Below, one piece after another: positions 8,248-16,093 of a DNA stretch of 64,000 nt. How positions within the stretch are numbered: the stretch's first letter is position 1; each line of letters opens with the position of its first letter. The DNA is from AP-15 sp963812675 (GTDB lineage Bacteria; Pseudomonadota; Alphaproteobacteria; ATCC43930; CGMCC-115725): NCBI GenBank assembly GCA_963812675.1, contig CAWEWR010000017.1, positions 44,576 through 108,575 of the forward strand, written 5' to 3'. The notes below the pieces were generated by a model that saw only the letters and a program-made list of their open reading frames with translations, had not been told where the DNA came from and did no database searches. Made by a program: the position numbers and the translations under genes.

Positions 8248-9528
8248 ATGCATCTGCCAGCCAAGCTGCATTACGCCTGGGTCGTCGCGGCGGTCACTTT
8301 CGTCGTGCTGCTGCTGACCGCGGGGGTGCGTGCCGCGCCGGGCATTCTGATCGTACCGCTCGAAAACGAGTTTCACTGGGCGCGTTCGACAATCTCCTTT
8401 GCGGTCGGGGTCAACCTTTTGCTCTACGGGCTGATCGGCCCCTTCGCCGCGGCGCTGATCGATCGCTTTGGCGTCAGGCGCACAATGGCGGTGGCGCTCG
8501 CGGTGACCGCGGCCGGTGTCGCGCTGACGCCGGCGATGCGGCAATCCTGGCAGCTTATCCTGCTGTGGGGCGTCGTCGTCGGCGCGAGTTGCGGGGTCAT
8601 CGGCAACTTCCTCGCCGCGTTTATTGCCGCGCGCTGGTTCCGCGTCCGCCAGGGGCTCGTCGTGGGCGTATTGACGGCAGCCAACGCAGCGGGTCAGCTG
8701 ATCTTTCTCCCGACGATGGCAGGCTTGGCGACCAGTGCCGGCTGGCGCGTGATGTCGCTGCTGCTCGCGGCTTCGGTCGCGGCTTTTGTCCCGCTGATTG
8801 CGCTCTTGATGCGCGACCGCCCCGAAGATCTCGGCTTGGCGCCCTATGGCGCCAGCCGCGCCTTCCGACCCGCGCCGGCGCTCGACGGCAATCCGTTGAC
8901 CCTCGCCTTTCGCGCGCTTGGCGAAAGCGCCCGCTCGCGCGATTTCTGGCTGATCGCCGGCAGCTATTTTGTCTGCGGCGCTTCGACCAATGGTTTGATC
9001 GGCACCCATCTGATCCCGGCCTGCGTCGACCATGGTCTGGCCGAGGTCACGGGGGCGGGTCTTCTCGCGGCGACCGGTGTGTTCAGCTTTCTCGGCGGAA
9101 CGCTTTCAGGCTGGCTCAGCGACCGGGTGGACAACCGGCTGCTCCTCGCGTGGTACTACGGACTGCGCGGCCTCTCCCTGCTCTATCTGCCCTTCGCCTT
9201 CGACATGTCGTTTTACGGGCTGTCGCTGTTCTCGGTGTTCTACGGGCTCGACTGGATCGCTGGGGTCCCGCCGACCGTTCGGCTGCTGAGCCGGGTCGTC
9301 GGAACCGAGAGAACCGGGATCATGGTCGCGTGGATTACGGTGATCCATCAGGTCGGCGGGGCCTCGGCTGCCTATCTGGGCGGAGTGCTGCGCATCTCGT
9401 TTGGCAGCTATCTCGAGGCGTTCTTGTTTGCCGGGCTGCTGTGCTTCGGGGCGGCAGCAATGGCGCTGTCGATCGGGGCCGGCGGCCGGCGCGCCGAACC
9501 CGCGCACGACGCCGTGCCGGCTGCCTGA
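8248..9528 (+). CDS. MFS transporter (oxalate/monocarboxylate-type)
   Basis: The 426-residue protein has about twelve hydrophobic segments, starting at LHYAWVVAAVTFVVLLL. It carries the loop 2-3 signature of the major facilitator superfamily in IDRFGVRRTM near residue 72 and its repeat in GWLSDRVDNRLL. The order of segments resembles monocarboxylate transporter-like members (AAPGILIVPLENEF). An open frame continues far upstream but runs antisense through the P450 gene; the ATG at 8248 immediately precedes the first membrane helix, so it was chosen. An ATG at 8191 is possible. The substrate is unknown, perhaps an organic acid. Confidence 0.88.
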   Translation: MHLPAKLHYAWVVAAVTFVVLLLTAGVRAAPGILIVPLENEFHWARSTISFAVGVNLLLYGLIGPFAAALIDRFGVRRTMAVALAVTAAGVALTPAMRQSWQLILLWGVVVGASCGVIGNFLAAFIAARWFRVRQGLVVGVLTAANAAGQLIFLPTMAGLATSAGWRVMSLLLAASVAAFVPLIALLMRDRPEDLGLAPYGASRAFRPAPALDGNPLTLAFRALGESARSRDFWLIAGSYFVCGASTNGLIGTHLIPACVDHGLAEVTGAGLLAATGVFSFLGGTLSGWLSDRVDNRLLLAWYYGLRGLSLLYLPFAFDMSFYGLSLFSVFYGLDWIAGVPPTVRLLSRVVGTERTGIMVAWITVIHQVGGASAAYLGGVLRISFGSYLEAFLFAGLLCFGAAAMALSIGAGGRRAEPAHDAVPAA

Positions 9529-9534
9529 CGCGAA

Positions 9535-10239
9535 ATGCCTCTCTGGTTGGCGCCATTGTCGGTAATCGTCGTGACTGCGCTGGCACTGACCGTGGCGGAA
9601 TTGCCTTCCGCGACCCCGAGCGGCCGGCGGTTGTGGATGGCCAGCGTCCTCGTCTTCGGGGTTCTCGCGATCGCCGCCACGGTATGGCTCGGGCGACGGG
9701 AAGGGGAAGAAGCCTTGGCTCTCGCGGGAACGAGCGCGGCGCCGCAAGGCTCGCCCGCGGCGCCTAATGGACCGAGCATCGCCAGTCTCACCTTTCAGAT
9801 AAGGGTGCTGAAGGATCGCGTTAAAGAACTCGAAGCGGGACGACCCGTCCGCTCGATCGCCCAAAAATCTGCCGATGATCTCGCGTCGTATCTGAAGCAG
9901 TTCGGCAGCCGACGGGTGATCGTCTCGTGCATCCCGGATGATATCGAGGCATATCAATACGCCAATCAGCTGGCAAACCTCCTAAGGGCCGCCAATTGGG
10001 ACGTTCAAGGTCCGCAAGTAACCAAGATATTCGGCGATGTCCGCGCGCCGGGGATAAATCTCTACGTGAACGGAGACAACAGTTCCGACACGACCAAAAT
10101 ACTGTTGGACGGATTTGCGAAATTCAATATTCCCTACCAGAGCCGGGTAACGCCGAGCGGGGTCATCCCGGACACCGAAACCGTCGAACTCTTCATCGGT
10201 AGCCAGCAATCGAAGCGAGTAAACGCCGCGGCGGATTGA
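9535..10239 (+). CDS. Conserved two-helix membrane protein with a coiled coil and soluble C-terminal domain
   Basis: The 234-residue protein begins with two hydrophobic helices (about 3-22 and 33-52), then a short low-complexity linker and a predicted coiled coil (SLTFQIRVLKDRVKELEAG, about 82-100). A globular domain of some 125 residues ends the protein. That domain includes VIVSCIPDDIEAYQYANQLA and IFGDVRAPGINLYVNGDN. I recognise the layout from other alphaproteobacterial hypothetical proteins but not a function. It begins 7 bases after the MFS stop and is probably cotranscribed with it. Confidence 0.7.
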   Translation: MPLWLAPLSVIVVTALALTVAELPSATPSGRRLWMASVLVFGVLAIAATVWLGRREGEEALALAGTSAAPQGSPAAPNGPSIASLTFQIRVLKDRVKELEAGRPVRSIAQKSADDLASYLKQFGSRRVIVSCIPDDIEAYQYANQLANLLRAANWDVQGPQVTKIFGDVRAPGINLYVNGDNSSDTTKILLDGFAKFNIPYQSRVTPSGVIPDTETVELFIGSQQSKRVNAAAD

Positions 10240-10492
10240 CGAGTCGACGCAAGGTCGGGCTCTGCCGCAGCGAACATGCCGGAAACATGCCGGAAAACCC
10301 GAAAGGAGTTCTCCAGGGAGGTTCCCCGGCCAAATAGCCGGCAAAAACCCGGATCGAATTCCCCCAAGGCACACCGCGTTTTTGCTGCTCCGGACCAACG
10401 GTAACCCCGATCTGGCGGGGTGGCGTCTAACTGATTAGGTAGCCGTCCGCAGAGGTCGATCATGCCAAGACGGCTGGTGACGGAGCGGTTCG

Positions 10493-10747
10493 ATGGTTAA
10501 CGATGGCTTGCGGAACGTTATTTCCGACCAGGATTGCGCAACCGAGGTGGCCGAGTTCATCCGGACCAAGGGAGTAACGAGGTGCCCGACCGCATGCGTC
10601 CTGCCGACCCAGGCTTCGGTTGCCGCCGCCGACCGGGAGGCGCTCGGCGAATACGCGGCGCGCCGCGCCGAGCGTCGGCGTGCGAGGGTGGTCGCACACG
10701 CGCAACAGTTCTGGAACGTCGAGCTGATGCCTTCGCTCCGCAGATAG
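10493..10747 (+). CDS. Small conserved hypothetical protein
   Basis: This is an 84-residue basic protein starting at ATG 10493. The core EFIRTKGVTRCPTACVLPTQ (about 21-40), followed by an Arg/Ala-rich helix, matches a small alphaproteobacterial protein type I recognise from intergenic annotations. There is no signal peptide or membrane segment. The conserved CPTAC motif could be a metal or thiol site, which is inference. A tandem repeat and another small gene follow. Confidence 0.6.
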   Translation: MVNDGLRNVISDQDCATEVAEFIRTKGVTRCPTACVLPTQASVAAADREALGEYAARRAERRRARVVAHAQQFWNVELMPSLRR

Positions 10748-10764
10748 CGCCGGCGGGTCGGCCC

Positions 10765-10815
10765 GCACAGCAAATCTGCGCTGCACAGCAAATCTGCGCT
10801 GCACAGCAAATCTGC
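10765..10815. repeat. Tandem repeat, 18-bp unit, about 2.8 copies
   Basis: The unit GCACAGCAAATCTGCGCT occurs at 10765-10782 and 10783-10800, and its first 15 bases recur at 10801-10815. The repeat ends about 20 bases before the next small gene, overlapping the region where its promoter would lie, so copy number change could affect expression. Confidence 0.9.
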
Positions 10816-10836
10816 CACTTCCGGGGCGGGTGTGCT

Positions 10837-11046
10837 ATGCTGCGCCCCATGAACCAGCCCTCAGACTTGCCGCCGCAGCCGGCGGAATACTACCGGCGCA
10901 AGGCCGCGCGGGCCCGCCAAGTCGCCGAGGGGGTCACGACACGGGCGATCAAGCTGCGGTTGCTCGAATTGGCACTCGAATACGACAAGCTCGCCGACGG
11001 CACCGAGAGCGCGACGCGGTCGCCGCCTGACCTATCCGACATTTGA
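10837..11046 (+). CDS. Small conserved hypothetical protein
   Basis: The 69-residue protein has the pattern PAEYYRRKAARARQVAEG followed by LRLLELALEYDKLAD, an amphipathic helical hairpin common among small alphaproteobacterial proteins of unknown function. The ATG at 10837 lies 8 bases after GGGGCGGG; an in-frame ATG at 10849 is the alternative. It is convergent with the DUF1499 gene. Confidence 0.65.
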   Translation: MLRPMNQPSDLPPQPAEYYRRKAARARQVAEGVTTRAIKLRLLELALEYDKLADGTESATRSPPDLSDI

Positions 11047-11072
11047 TTCCCCCCAGTGCCCGCAACGCCAGG

Positions 11073-11615
11073 TCATTCAGCGCGCGCTCGGGGCGCGATC
11101 GCCGGTTGCGCCATTTTCTCCAGCAAGGCCAGCCATTTCCCGACCCGCTTGCGGTTCTTTCCAAAATCATAATGGCCATACCGGGACCGGCTGTAGATCG
11201 CAATGCTCGAACGATTCGGTCCGAGTTGAACAAACTCGACGGTGATGATGTCGGGAAAGCGGAATGTCGGCGAATGTTGGATGTAAACGAACCGCCGGTC
11301 GTCGGGATCGGCCGCGATCTTCTCGACACGCTTCTCGCCCGATATCACTTCTGTCCAATAATCGCGCAATCGCTCCCAGGGCAGAGGGAAGACCGGGCTG
11401 GCGACCGCTTCGGCCGCCGCGCAATACCCCGGCGGACAGAAGAGAAAACCCGGTTTTGGGAGCGGCGAGTGGAGCTCGGCGATGCTGACCGCCTCGCTGG
11501 GAGCCAGGCGATTTTCGGCGTCGCGGCCCATATAGATCCGCACCGCGAGCCCGAATGCCGCCATTCCCAGCACAGTCACGACCAGTGGGGTCAAGATCCG
11601 GCGGACGACGCGCAC
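11073..11615 (-). CDS. DUF1499 domain-containing protein
   Basis: The 180-residue protein has one N-terminal membrane helix (RILTPLVVTVLGMAAFGLAV) followed by a DUF1499-like domain ending in DFGKNRKRVGKWLALLEKM. The family pattern of VYIQHSP and VEFVQLG strands ending in SRSRYGHYDFG is visible. The GTG at 11613-11615 was chosen because GGGAGGGA precedes it. The family has no established biochemical role. It is divergent from the DNA glycosylase gene. Confidence 0.8.
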   Translation of the reverse strand: MRVVRRILTPLVVTVLGMAAFGLAVRIYMGRDAENRLAPSEAVSIAELHSPLPKPGFLFCPPGYCAAAEAVASPVFPLPWERLRDYWTEVISGEKRVEKIAADPDDRRFVYIQHSPTFRFPDIITVEFVQLGPNRSSIAIYSRSRYGHYDFGKNRKRVGKWLALLEKMAQPAIAPRARAE

Positions 11616-11690
11616 CTTCCCTCCCGCAGCCGCTAGAGGCCCGATCTTCACTATGCCATAACAAGCCTCTCGGCAAACGGGCGGATCGAT

Positions 11691-12401
11691 ATGGATCAGC
11701 AATCAACCGGGCGCGTTGCGGGGGCGGCGCGGCGCGAATCCGAGCCGAACGCGATTTACGCGCCGCATGGTCTCGCCGAGGGCATTTCGGTCCTTGCAGC
11801 CGAACCGATCTTTGCCGCGATATTGGGAACTGCCGGCCTGCCGCGGTTCCGCCGCCGCCGCAACGGGTTTGGCACCTTGCTGCACATCATCCTCGAGCAG
11901 CAGGTCTCGATCGACGCCGCCGCAAAGATGTATCACAGGCTGCTCGGGCTATGCCGTCCGCTCGCGCCCGCCACCTTCCTGGAGCTCGACGACGCAACTT
12001 TGCGGTCATGCGGCTTCAGCCGTCAGAAAATGGGGTATGCGCGCGATCTCGCCGCCGCGGTGGAGCGAGGCAGTTTCGATTTTGCCCGGCTCGCGGCGGC
12101 CCAGGATGAAGCCGCTCTGGCGGACTTGCTGGCGATCAGAGGCATCGGCCGGTGGAGCGCCGAGATCTATCTGCTCTTTGCATTGGGTCGCCCGGATGTC
12201 TGGCCTGCCGCCGATCTCGGTCTGCAGCTGGCGATGGCCGAACAGCTGAGTCTCGGGTCGCGGCCCGCCGAACCCGAGTTGCGGCTTCGCGGTGAAGCGT
12301 GGCGCCCGTGGCGGTCGGTCGCTGCCTGCCTTTTCTGGCAGTCCTATCTCCATGCCCGCGGACGCGTCGCACCGCGCCTGCCCCCGGAGCTCTATGTCTG
12401 A
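11691..12401 (+). CDS. DNA-3-methyladenine glycosylase II-like (HhH-GPD family)
   Basis: The 236-residue protein has the helix-hairpin-helix LLAIRGIGRWSAEIYLLFAL (146-165) followed by PAADLGLQ with the catalytic Asp (D175), as in AlkA-type base excision enzymes. HIILEQQVSIDAAAKMYHRL (65-84) is the typical N-terminal helix with the QQVS motif. It would remove alkylated purines from DNA. The N-terminal TATA-like domain of Escherichia coli AlkA is missing, as in many short homologues. The 3' end overlaps the next minus-strand gene by 10 bases. Confidence 0.9.
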   Translation: MDQQSTGRVAGAARRESEPNAIYAPHGLAEGISVLAAEPIFAAILGTAGLPRFRRRRNGFGTLLHIILEQQVSIDAAAKMYHRLLGLCRPLAPATFLELDDATLRSCGFSRQKMGYARDLAAAVERGSFDFARLAAAQDEAALADLLAIRGIGRWSAEIYLLFALGRPDVWPAADLGLQLAMAEQLSLGSRPAEPELRLRGEAWRPWRSVAACLFWQSYLHARGRVAPRLPPELYV

Positions 12402-12622
12402 TCGCCCAGCAGATCACCGGCTCGCGGACGCGTCCGGTGCTTGCGCAGCAGCAGCCGGCCCGAGATGGCTGCCCCGGAAACGATAAGGAGCGCAGGCACG
12501 CCGACCTGCGTCACAACGCCGATCAAGATCTCGGCCACGACGGCGAGCAGGAATGCGAACACTGGGCTCAGCAAAATTCCGCCCGCGATCGTCCACCAAG
12601 CCCAGTTCGAAAGCCGGTCCAT
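12392..12622 (-). CDS. Small two-helix membrane protein
   Basis: The 76-residue protein contains two hydrophobic segments (WWTIAGGILLSPVFAFLLAV and VGVPALLIVSGAAISGRLLL) and a basic C-terminus. The start is ATG at 12620-12622; an in-frame upstream ATG at 12647 exists but adds polar residues. No family was recognised. It overlaps the end of the convergent glycosylase gene. Confidence 0.5.
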   Translation of the reverse strand: MDRLSNWAWWTIAGGILLSPVFAFLLAVVAEILIGVVTQVGVPALLIVSGAAISGRLLLRKHRTRPRAGDLLGDQT

Positions 12623-12731
12623 TTCTGTTGACGCTCCTGAGCACCTCACGGGGAGCTTGTGTGGCAGATAATAGTTGGCGAGTTGTTAGCGGCGAGGACC
12701 GATTGACCGGGCGGGAAACGAGAGGGACATC

Positions 12732-14069
12732 ATGACGGAACGCTTCCCCGACGGGTTTCTCTGGGGCGCCTCGACCTCGGCCTACCAGATCGAGGGCGCT
12801 GTCAGGGAGGATGGACGCGGGCCATCGATCTGGGACACGTTCAGCCACCAGCCCGGCAACATCCTCGGCGAGGATACGGGCGATATCGCCTGCGATCATT
12901 ATCACCGCTGGCCCGAGGACGTCGCGCTGATGCGCGAGCTGGGCATCGGCGCCTACCGGCTGTCGGCCGCCTGGCCGCGCATTCTGCCGGAGGGCCGCGG
13001 CAGACCAAACCCCGGCGGCCTCGAATTTTATGACCGGCTGATCGATGCCGTGATGGCGGAAAACATCGAGCCCTGGGTCTGCCTCTACCACTGGGATTTG
13101 CCGCAGGCCCTCGAAGATCGCGGCGGATGGCAGAACCGGGACACCGCTTCCTGGTTCGCCGAGTATGCCGCCATCGTGGTGCGGTGGCTCGGCGACCGGG
13201 TCAAGCACTGGGCGACCTTCAACGAGCCGAATGCCGCGAGCGTCTTGGGCTATTGCGAAGGCAAGCACGCCCCGGGCATCCGCGGCCGGGAGAGCGCGCT
13301 CAGAGCCATTCACGTCATGAACCTCGCCCATGGGTTGGGCACGGAGGCGATGCGATCGGAACGGGCCGACCTGCTGATCGGCAACATCTACAACTTCCAC
13401 CCCCGTGAGCCGGCCACCGAGCGTGAGGAAGACGAGATCGCGGCGGTCATGCTCGACGCGCTGTGGAACCGCTCCTTCCCCGACCCGCAGATTCACGGCG
13501 CCTATCCCGAGCGGCTCGCCGGCGAAATGGAGTCGCTGGTGCAGCCCGACGATCTCGATATCATCAAGCAAAAGCTCGATTATTTCGCGTTCAACCATTA
13601 CACGCGATCGCGGGTGCATCGTGACCCGGACCACCCGTTCGAGGTCGGGACCGTCCCCCCCGAACCGGGAACCCCGGTCACCGAAATGGGCTGGGAGATC
13701 GCGCCCGATGCGTTCCGCCAGGTGATGATCGAAGCGAAGGAACGCTACGCCGGCGATCTGCCGATTTACATCCTCGAAAACGGGGCCGCCTTTCCCGACC
13801 GGATCGACGCAGACGGCCGGATCCGCGACGACCAGCGGATCGCCTATCTGCGCGGCTATCTCGGGGCTGTGCTCGATGCGATCGAAGCGGGCGTGCCCGT
13901 CCGCGGTTATTTCGTGTGGTCGCTGCTCGACAATTTCGAGTGGGCGTTCGGCTACAGCAGAAGGTTCGGTCTCGTGCACGTCGATTTCGGCACGCTAGAA
14001 CGGCGGCTCAAGGACTCGTTCCATTTTTATGCCGAGCTCGCCCACGGCGCCCCGCTCGAGCGGGAGTAA
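12732..14069 (+). CDS. Beta-glucosidase, glycoside hydrolase family 1
   Basis: This 445-residue GH1 enzyme is full length. The N-terminus FPDGFLWGASTSAYQIEGA is the family signature. The acid/base is E165 in ATFNEP and the nucleophile E349 in YILENGAAF. WSLLDNFEWAFGYSRRFGLV is the conserved C-terminal substrate-binding stretch with the aglycone Trp. No signal peptide is seen, so it acts in the cytoplasm on imported beta-glucosides or cellobiose. The DUF2721 gene starts 1 base after its stop. Confidence 0.96.
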   Translation: MTERFPDGFLWGASTSAYQIEGAVREDGRGPSIWDTFSHQPGNILGEDTGDIACDHYHRWPEDVALMRELGIGAYRLSAAWPRILPEGRGRPNPGGLEFYDRLIDAVMAENIEPWVCLYHWDLPQALEDRGGWQNRDTASWFAEYAAIVVRWLGDRVKHWATFNEPNAASVLGYCEGKHAPGIRGRESALRAIHVMNLAHGLGTEAMRSERADLLIGNIYNFHPREPATEREEDEIAAVMLDALWNRSFPDPQIHGAYPERLAGEMESLVQPDDLDIIKQKLDYFAFNHYTRSRVHRDPDHPFEVGTVPPEPGTPVTEMGWEIAPDAFRQVMIEAKERYAGDLPIYILENGAAFPDRIDADGRIRDDQRIAYLRGYLGAVLDAIEAGVPVRGYFVWSLLDNFEWAFGYSRRFGLVHVDFGTLERRLKDSFHFYAELAHGAPLERE

Positions 14070-14070
14070 A

Positions 14071-14547
14071 ATGCAGGGCTTGCTCAACCCCAACTCGTCA
14101 CTCGATCTGGTCGCCCACGTCATCCAGGTGGCGCTGACGCCGATCTTTCTGCTCTCGGGCATAGCAACCCTGCTCAACGTGTTCGCGACACGCCTGGCGC
14201 GGGTCGCCGATCTCGTGGCGCAGATCACCAAGTCGATGGAGCAGGCCGATCCCGACGAGAGCGCGGATCTCGCTCGACAACTCTTGGCTCTGCGCCGTCG
14301 CTCGATTGCGCTCGACGCCGCGATAGTGCTCGGCGCAATCGCCGCGGCTGCCACTTGTGCGTCGGTCTTCACGCTGTTTGTCGGGGCGCTGCGCAATTCG
14401 ACGGTGGCCTCGGTGTTGTTCACCACCTTCGGGCTCGCGATCGTTTGCACGATCAGCGCAATCACGGCGTTCACCACGGAAATGATGATGGCCGGCAGCG
14501 GGGTGCGCGCGGAAGTGGCACGCCAGCGCCCCTCCGAGCAGGTCTGA
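14071..14547 (+). CDS. DUF2721 family membrane protein
   Basis: The 158-residue protein has three hydrophobic helices and the DUF2721 pattern: an N-terminal VIQVALTPIFLLSGIATLLN helix, a cytoplasmic segment (FATRLARVADLV then QLLALRRRSIALDAAIV) and two further helices. The family has no assigned function. ATG 14071 follows the GH1 stop by one base and the pair is likely cotranscribed. Confidence 0.8.
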   Translation: MQGLLNPNSSLDLVAHVIQVALTPIFLLSGIATLLNVFATRLARVADLVAQITKSMEQADPDESADLARQLLALRRRSIALDAAIVLGAIAAAATCASVFTLFVGALRNSTVASVLFTTFGLAIVCTISAITAFTTEMMMAGSGVRAEVARQRPSEQV

Positions 14548-14552
14548 AGTCC

Positions 14553-15017
14553 TCACCCGAGAAACTCGGCGCACCGCCTCACGAGATCTTCCTGCGAGGC
14601 GAAGAAATCCTCGGCGAGGTCGACGGCTGCCGCCGGCCGCTTCGTCTCGAAACGAACGCCGTGTTGCCGCGCGATATCGGCAAGACGGCGAGCCACATCG
14701 GGACGGCCGTTGAAGATGACTCCTTCCACTTCCGCTCGGATCGCCGCCAACGCAGCGCCGACATTGTCGCCGCAGTCGAGAAAGGTGGAGCACCAAGCGT
14801 CGGGGACGGCCCTACGTGCCGCGGCCACCAGCGCCTTGAACCAGCCCGGACCCACGTAGCCGCCGGCATCCGGCGCGCTGGTCAGCACGACAGACCGGCC
14901 GGATCGAGCTGCAGCGGTTAGGGCCGCAACCGCCTGACCGAGCGAATGAATGATAACGGCAACTTCCAGGCCATGAGGTTGCTGCGCTCCGCTCGCAATG
15001 ACGCCCGGGTTTGCCAT
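14553..15017 (-). CDS. Hypothetical protein downstream of gap
   Basis: The recognisable fold starts at VAVIIHSLGQAVAALTAAAR and continues with SVVLTSAPDAGGYVGPGWFK, CSTFLDCGDNVGAALAAIRA and VIFNGRPDVARRLADIA. The alternating strands and helices suggest a small Rossmann-like protein of about 137 residues. The first 16 codons after the ATG at 15015-15017 overlap the palindromic repeat at 14976-15048, so either the repeat has replaced the original start or translation begins at a non-ATG codon inside. No family is assigned with confidence. Confidence 0.6.
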   Translation of the reverse strand: MANPGVIASGAQQPHGLEVAVIIHSLGQAVAALTAAARSGRSVVLTSAPDAGGYVGPGWFKALVAAARRAVPDAWCSTFLDCGDNVGAALAAIRAEVEGVIFNGRPDVARRLADIARQHGVRFETKRPAAAVDLAEDFFASQEDLVRRCAEFLG

Positions 15018-15048
15018 CGCGAGGAGCGCAGCGACGAAGCGATCTCGG
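14976..15048. repeat. Palindromic intergenic repeat (family B), degenerate copy
   Basis: Two inverted arms are visible: GGTTGCTGCGCTCCGCTCGC at the left and GCGAGGAGCGCAGCGACGAA at the right, separated by a short loop. It is the same family as the better preserved copy at 45738-45814. It covers the 5' end of the hypothetical gene downstream of gap. Confidence 0.8.
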
Positions 15049-15054
15049 GCGGGG

Positions 15055-16065
15055 TTAGGCGAGCCCGCCGAAATGGGCGGCGACCTCGACCATGCGGTTT
15101 GAGAAGCCCCATTCGTTGTCGTACCACGACAGAACTCGGACGAACCGCTTGTCGAGGACCTGGGTCTGCGTTACGTCGAAGGTCGAGCTGTGCGGGTCGT
15201 GGTTGAAGTCGACCGAGACGGTCGGCGCCTTGTTGATGCCGAGGATGCCGCGCAGCCGGTTCGAGCGGGATGCCTCCTCCATCAAGGAGTTGACCTCGTC
15301 GCCCGAGGTGTCGCGGGCTGCATCGAAAGTGAAATCGATCAGCGACACGTTTGCGGTCGGCACACGGATCGCTGTTCCGTCGAGCTTGCCCTTGAGCGCC
15401 GGCAAGACGAGGCCGACCGCCCTTGCCGCCCCGGTCGAGGTCGGGATCATCGACTGGGCCGCCGTGCGGGCGCGGCGCAGGTCGCTATGCAAGCCGTCGA
15501 CCAGGGACTGATCGCTCGTATAGGAGTGGATCGTCGTCATATAGCCGCGCTCGATGCCGATCCCTTGATGCAGAACATAGGCCACCGGCGCGAAACAGTT
15601 GGTCGTGCAGGACGCGTTTGAGATGACCTTGTGCTCGGACTTCAGATCCTCCTGATTGACGCCCAGCACGATTGTCATGTCCGCGCCGTCGGCCGGCGCC
15701 GATATGACGACGCGCTTGGCGCCGGCTTCGAGGTGCTTCGCCGCGGCCTCGCGCTTGGTGAAGATGCCGGTGCATTCGAGCGCGACCTCGACCCCGAGCT
15801 CGCGCCAGGGTAGCTTTGCCGGATCGCGCTCGGCGGTGACGCGGATCTTGCCGCGCCCGATATCCATCCAATTGTCGCCGGTCGTGACTTCGCCCGGAAA
15901 ACGGCCGTGCACACTGTCGTACCGCAAGAGGTGCGCATTGGTTTCGACCGGGCCCAGGTCATTGATCCCGACGACTTCGATCTCGGAATGCTTGTGCTCA
16001 TACGCCGCCCGCAAGACCAGCCGGCCGATGCGCCCGAAGCCGTTGATCGCAACCCGTACCGCCAT
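15055..16065 (-). CDS. gap: Glyceraldehyde-3-phosphate dehydrogenase, type I
   Basis: The 336-residue enzyme oxidises glyceraldehyde-3-phosphate to 1,3-bisphosphoglycerate in glycolysis, or runs in reverse. The catalytic Cys153 lies in SNASCTTN and the base His180 in TTIHSYTSDQ. The nucleotide-binding segment is INGFGRIGRL, with GINDLG carrying the Asp (D36) that favours NAD over NADP. SWYDNEWGFSNRMVE closes the catalytic domain. It starts 28 bases after tkt, an arrangement often seen in alphaproteobacteria. The following phosphoglycerate kinase gene that is often present is absent here. Confidence 0.97.
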   Translation of the reverse strand: MAVRVAINGFGRIGRLVLRAAYEHKHSEIEVVGINDLGPVETNAHLLRYDSVHGRFPGEVTTGDNWMDIGRGKIRVTAERDPAKLPWRELGVEVALECTGIFTKREAAAKHLEAGAKRVVISAPADGADMTIVLGVNQEDLKSEHKVISNASCTTNCFAPVAYVLHQGIGIERGYMTTIHSYTSDQSLVDGLHSDLRRARTAAQSMIPTSTGAARAVGLVLPALKGKLDGTAIRVPTANVSLIDFTFDAARDTSGDEVNSLMEEASRSNRLRGILGINKAPTVSVDFNHDPHSSTFDVTQTQVLDKRFVRVLSWYDNEWGFSNRMVEVAAHFGGLA

Positions 16066-16093
16066 GGCTCATCCTCCCAAAGCTCTCGCCGAT

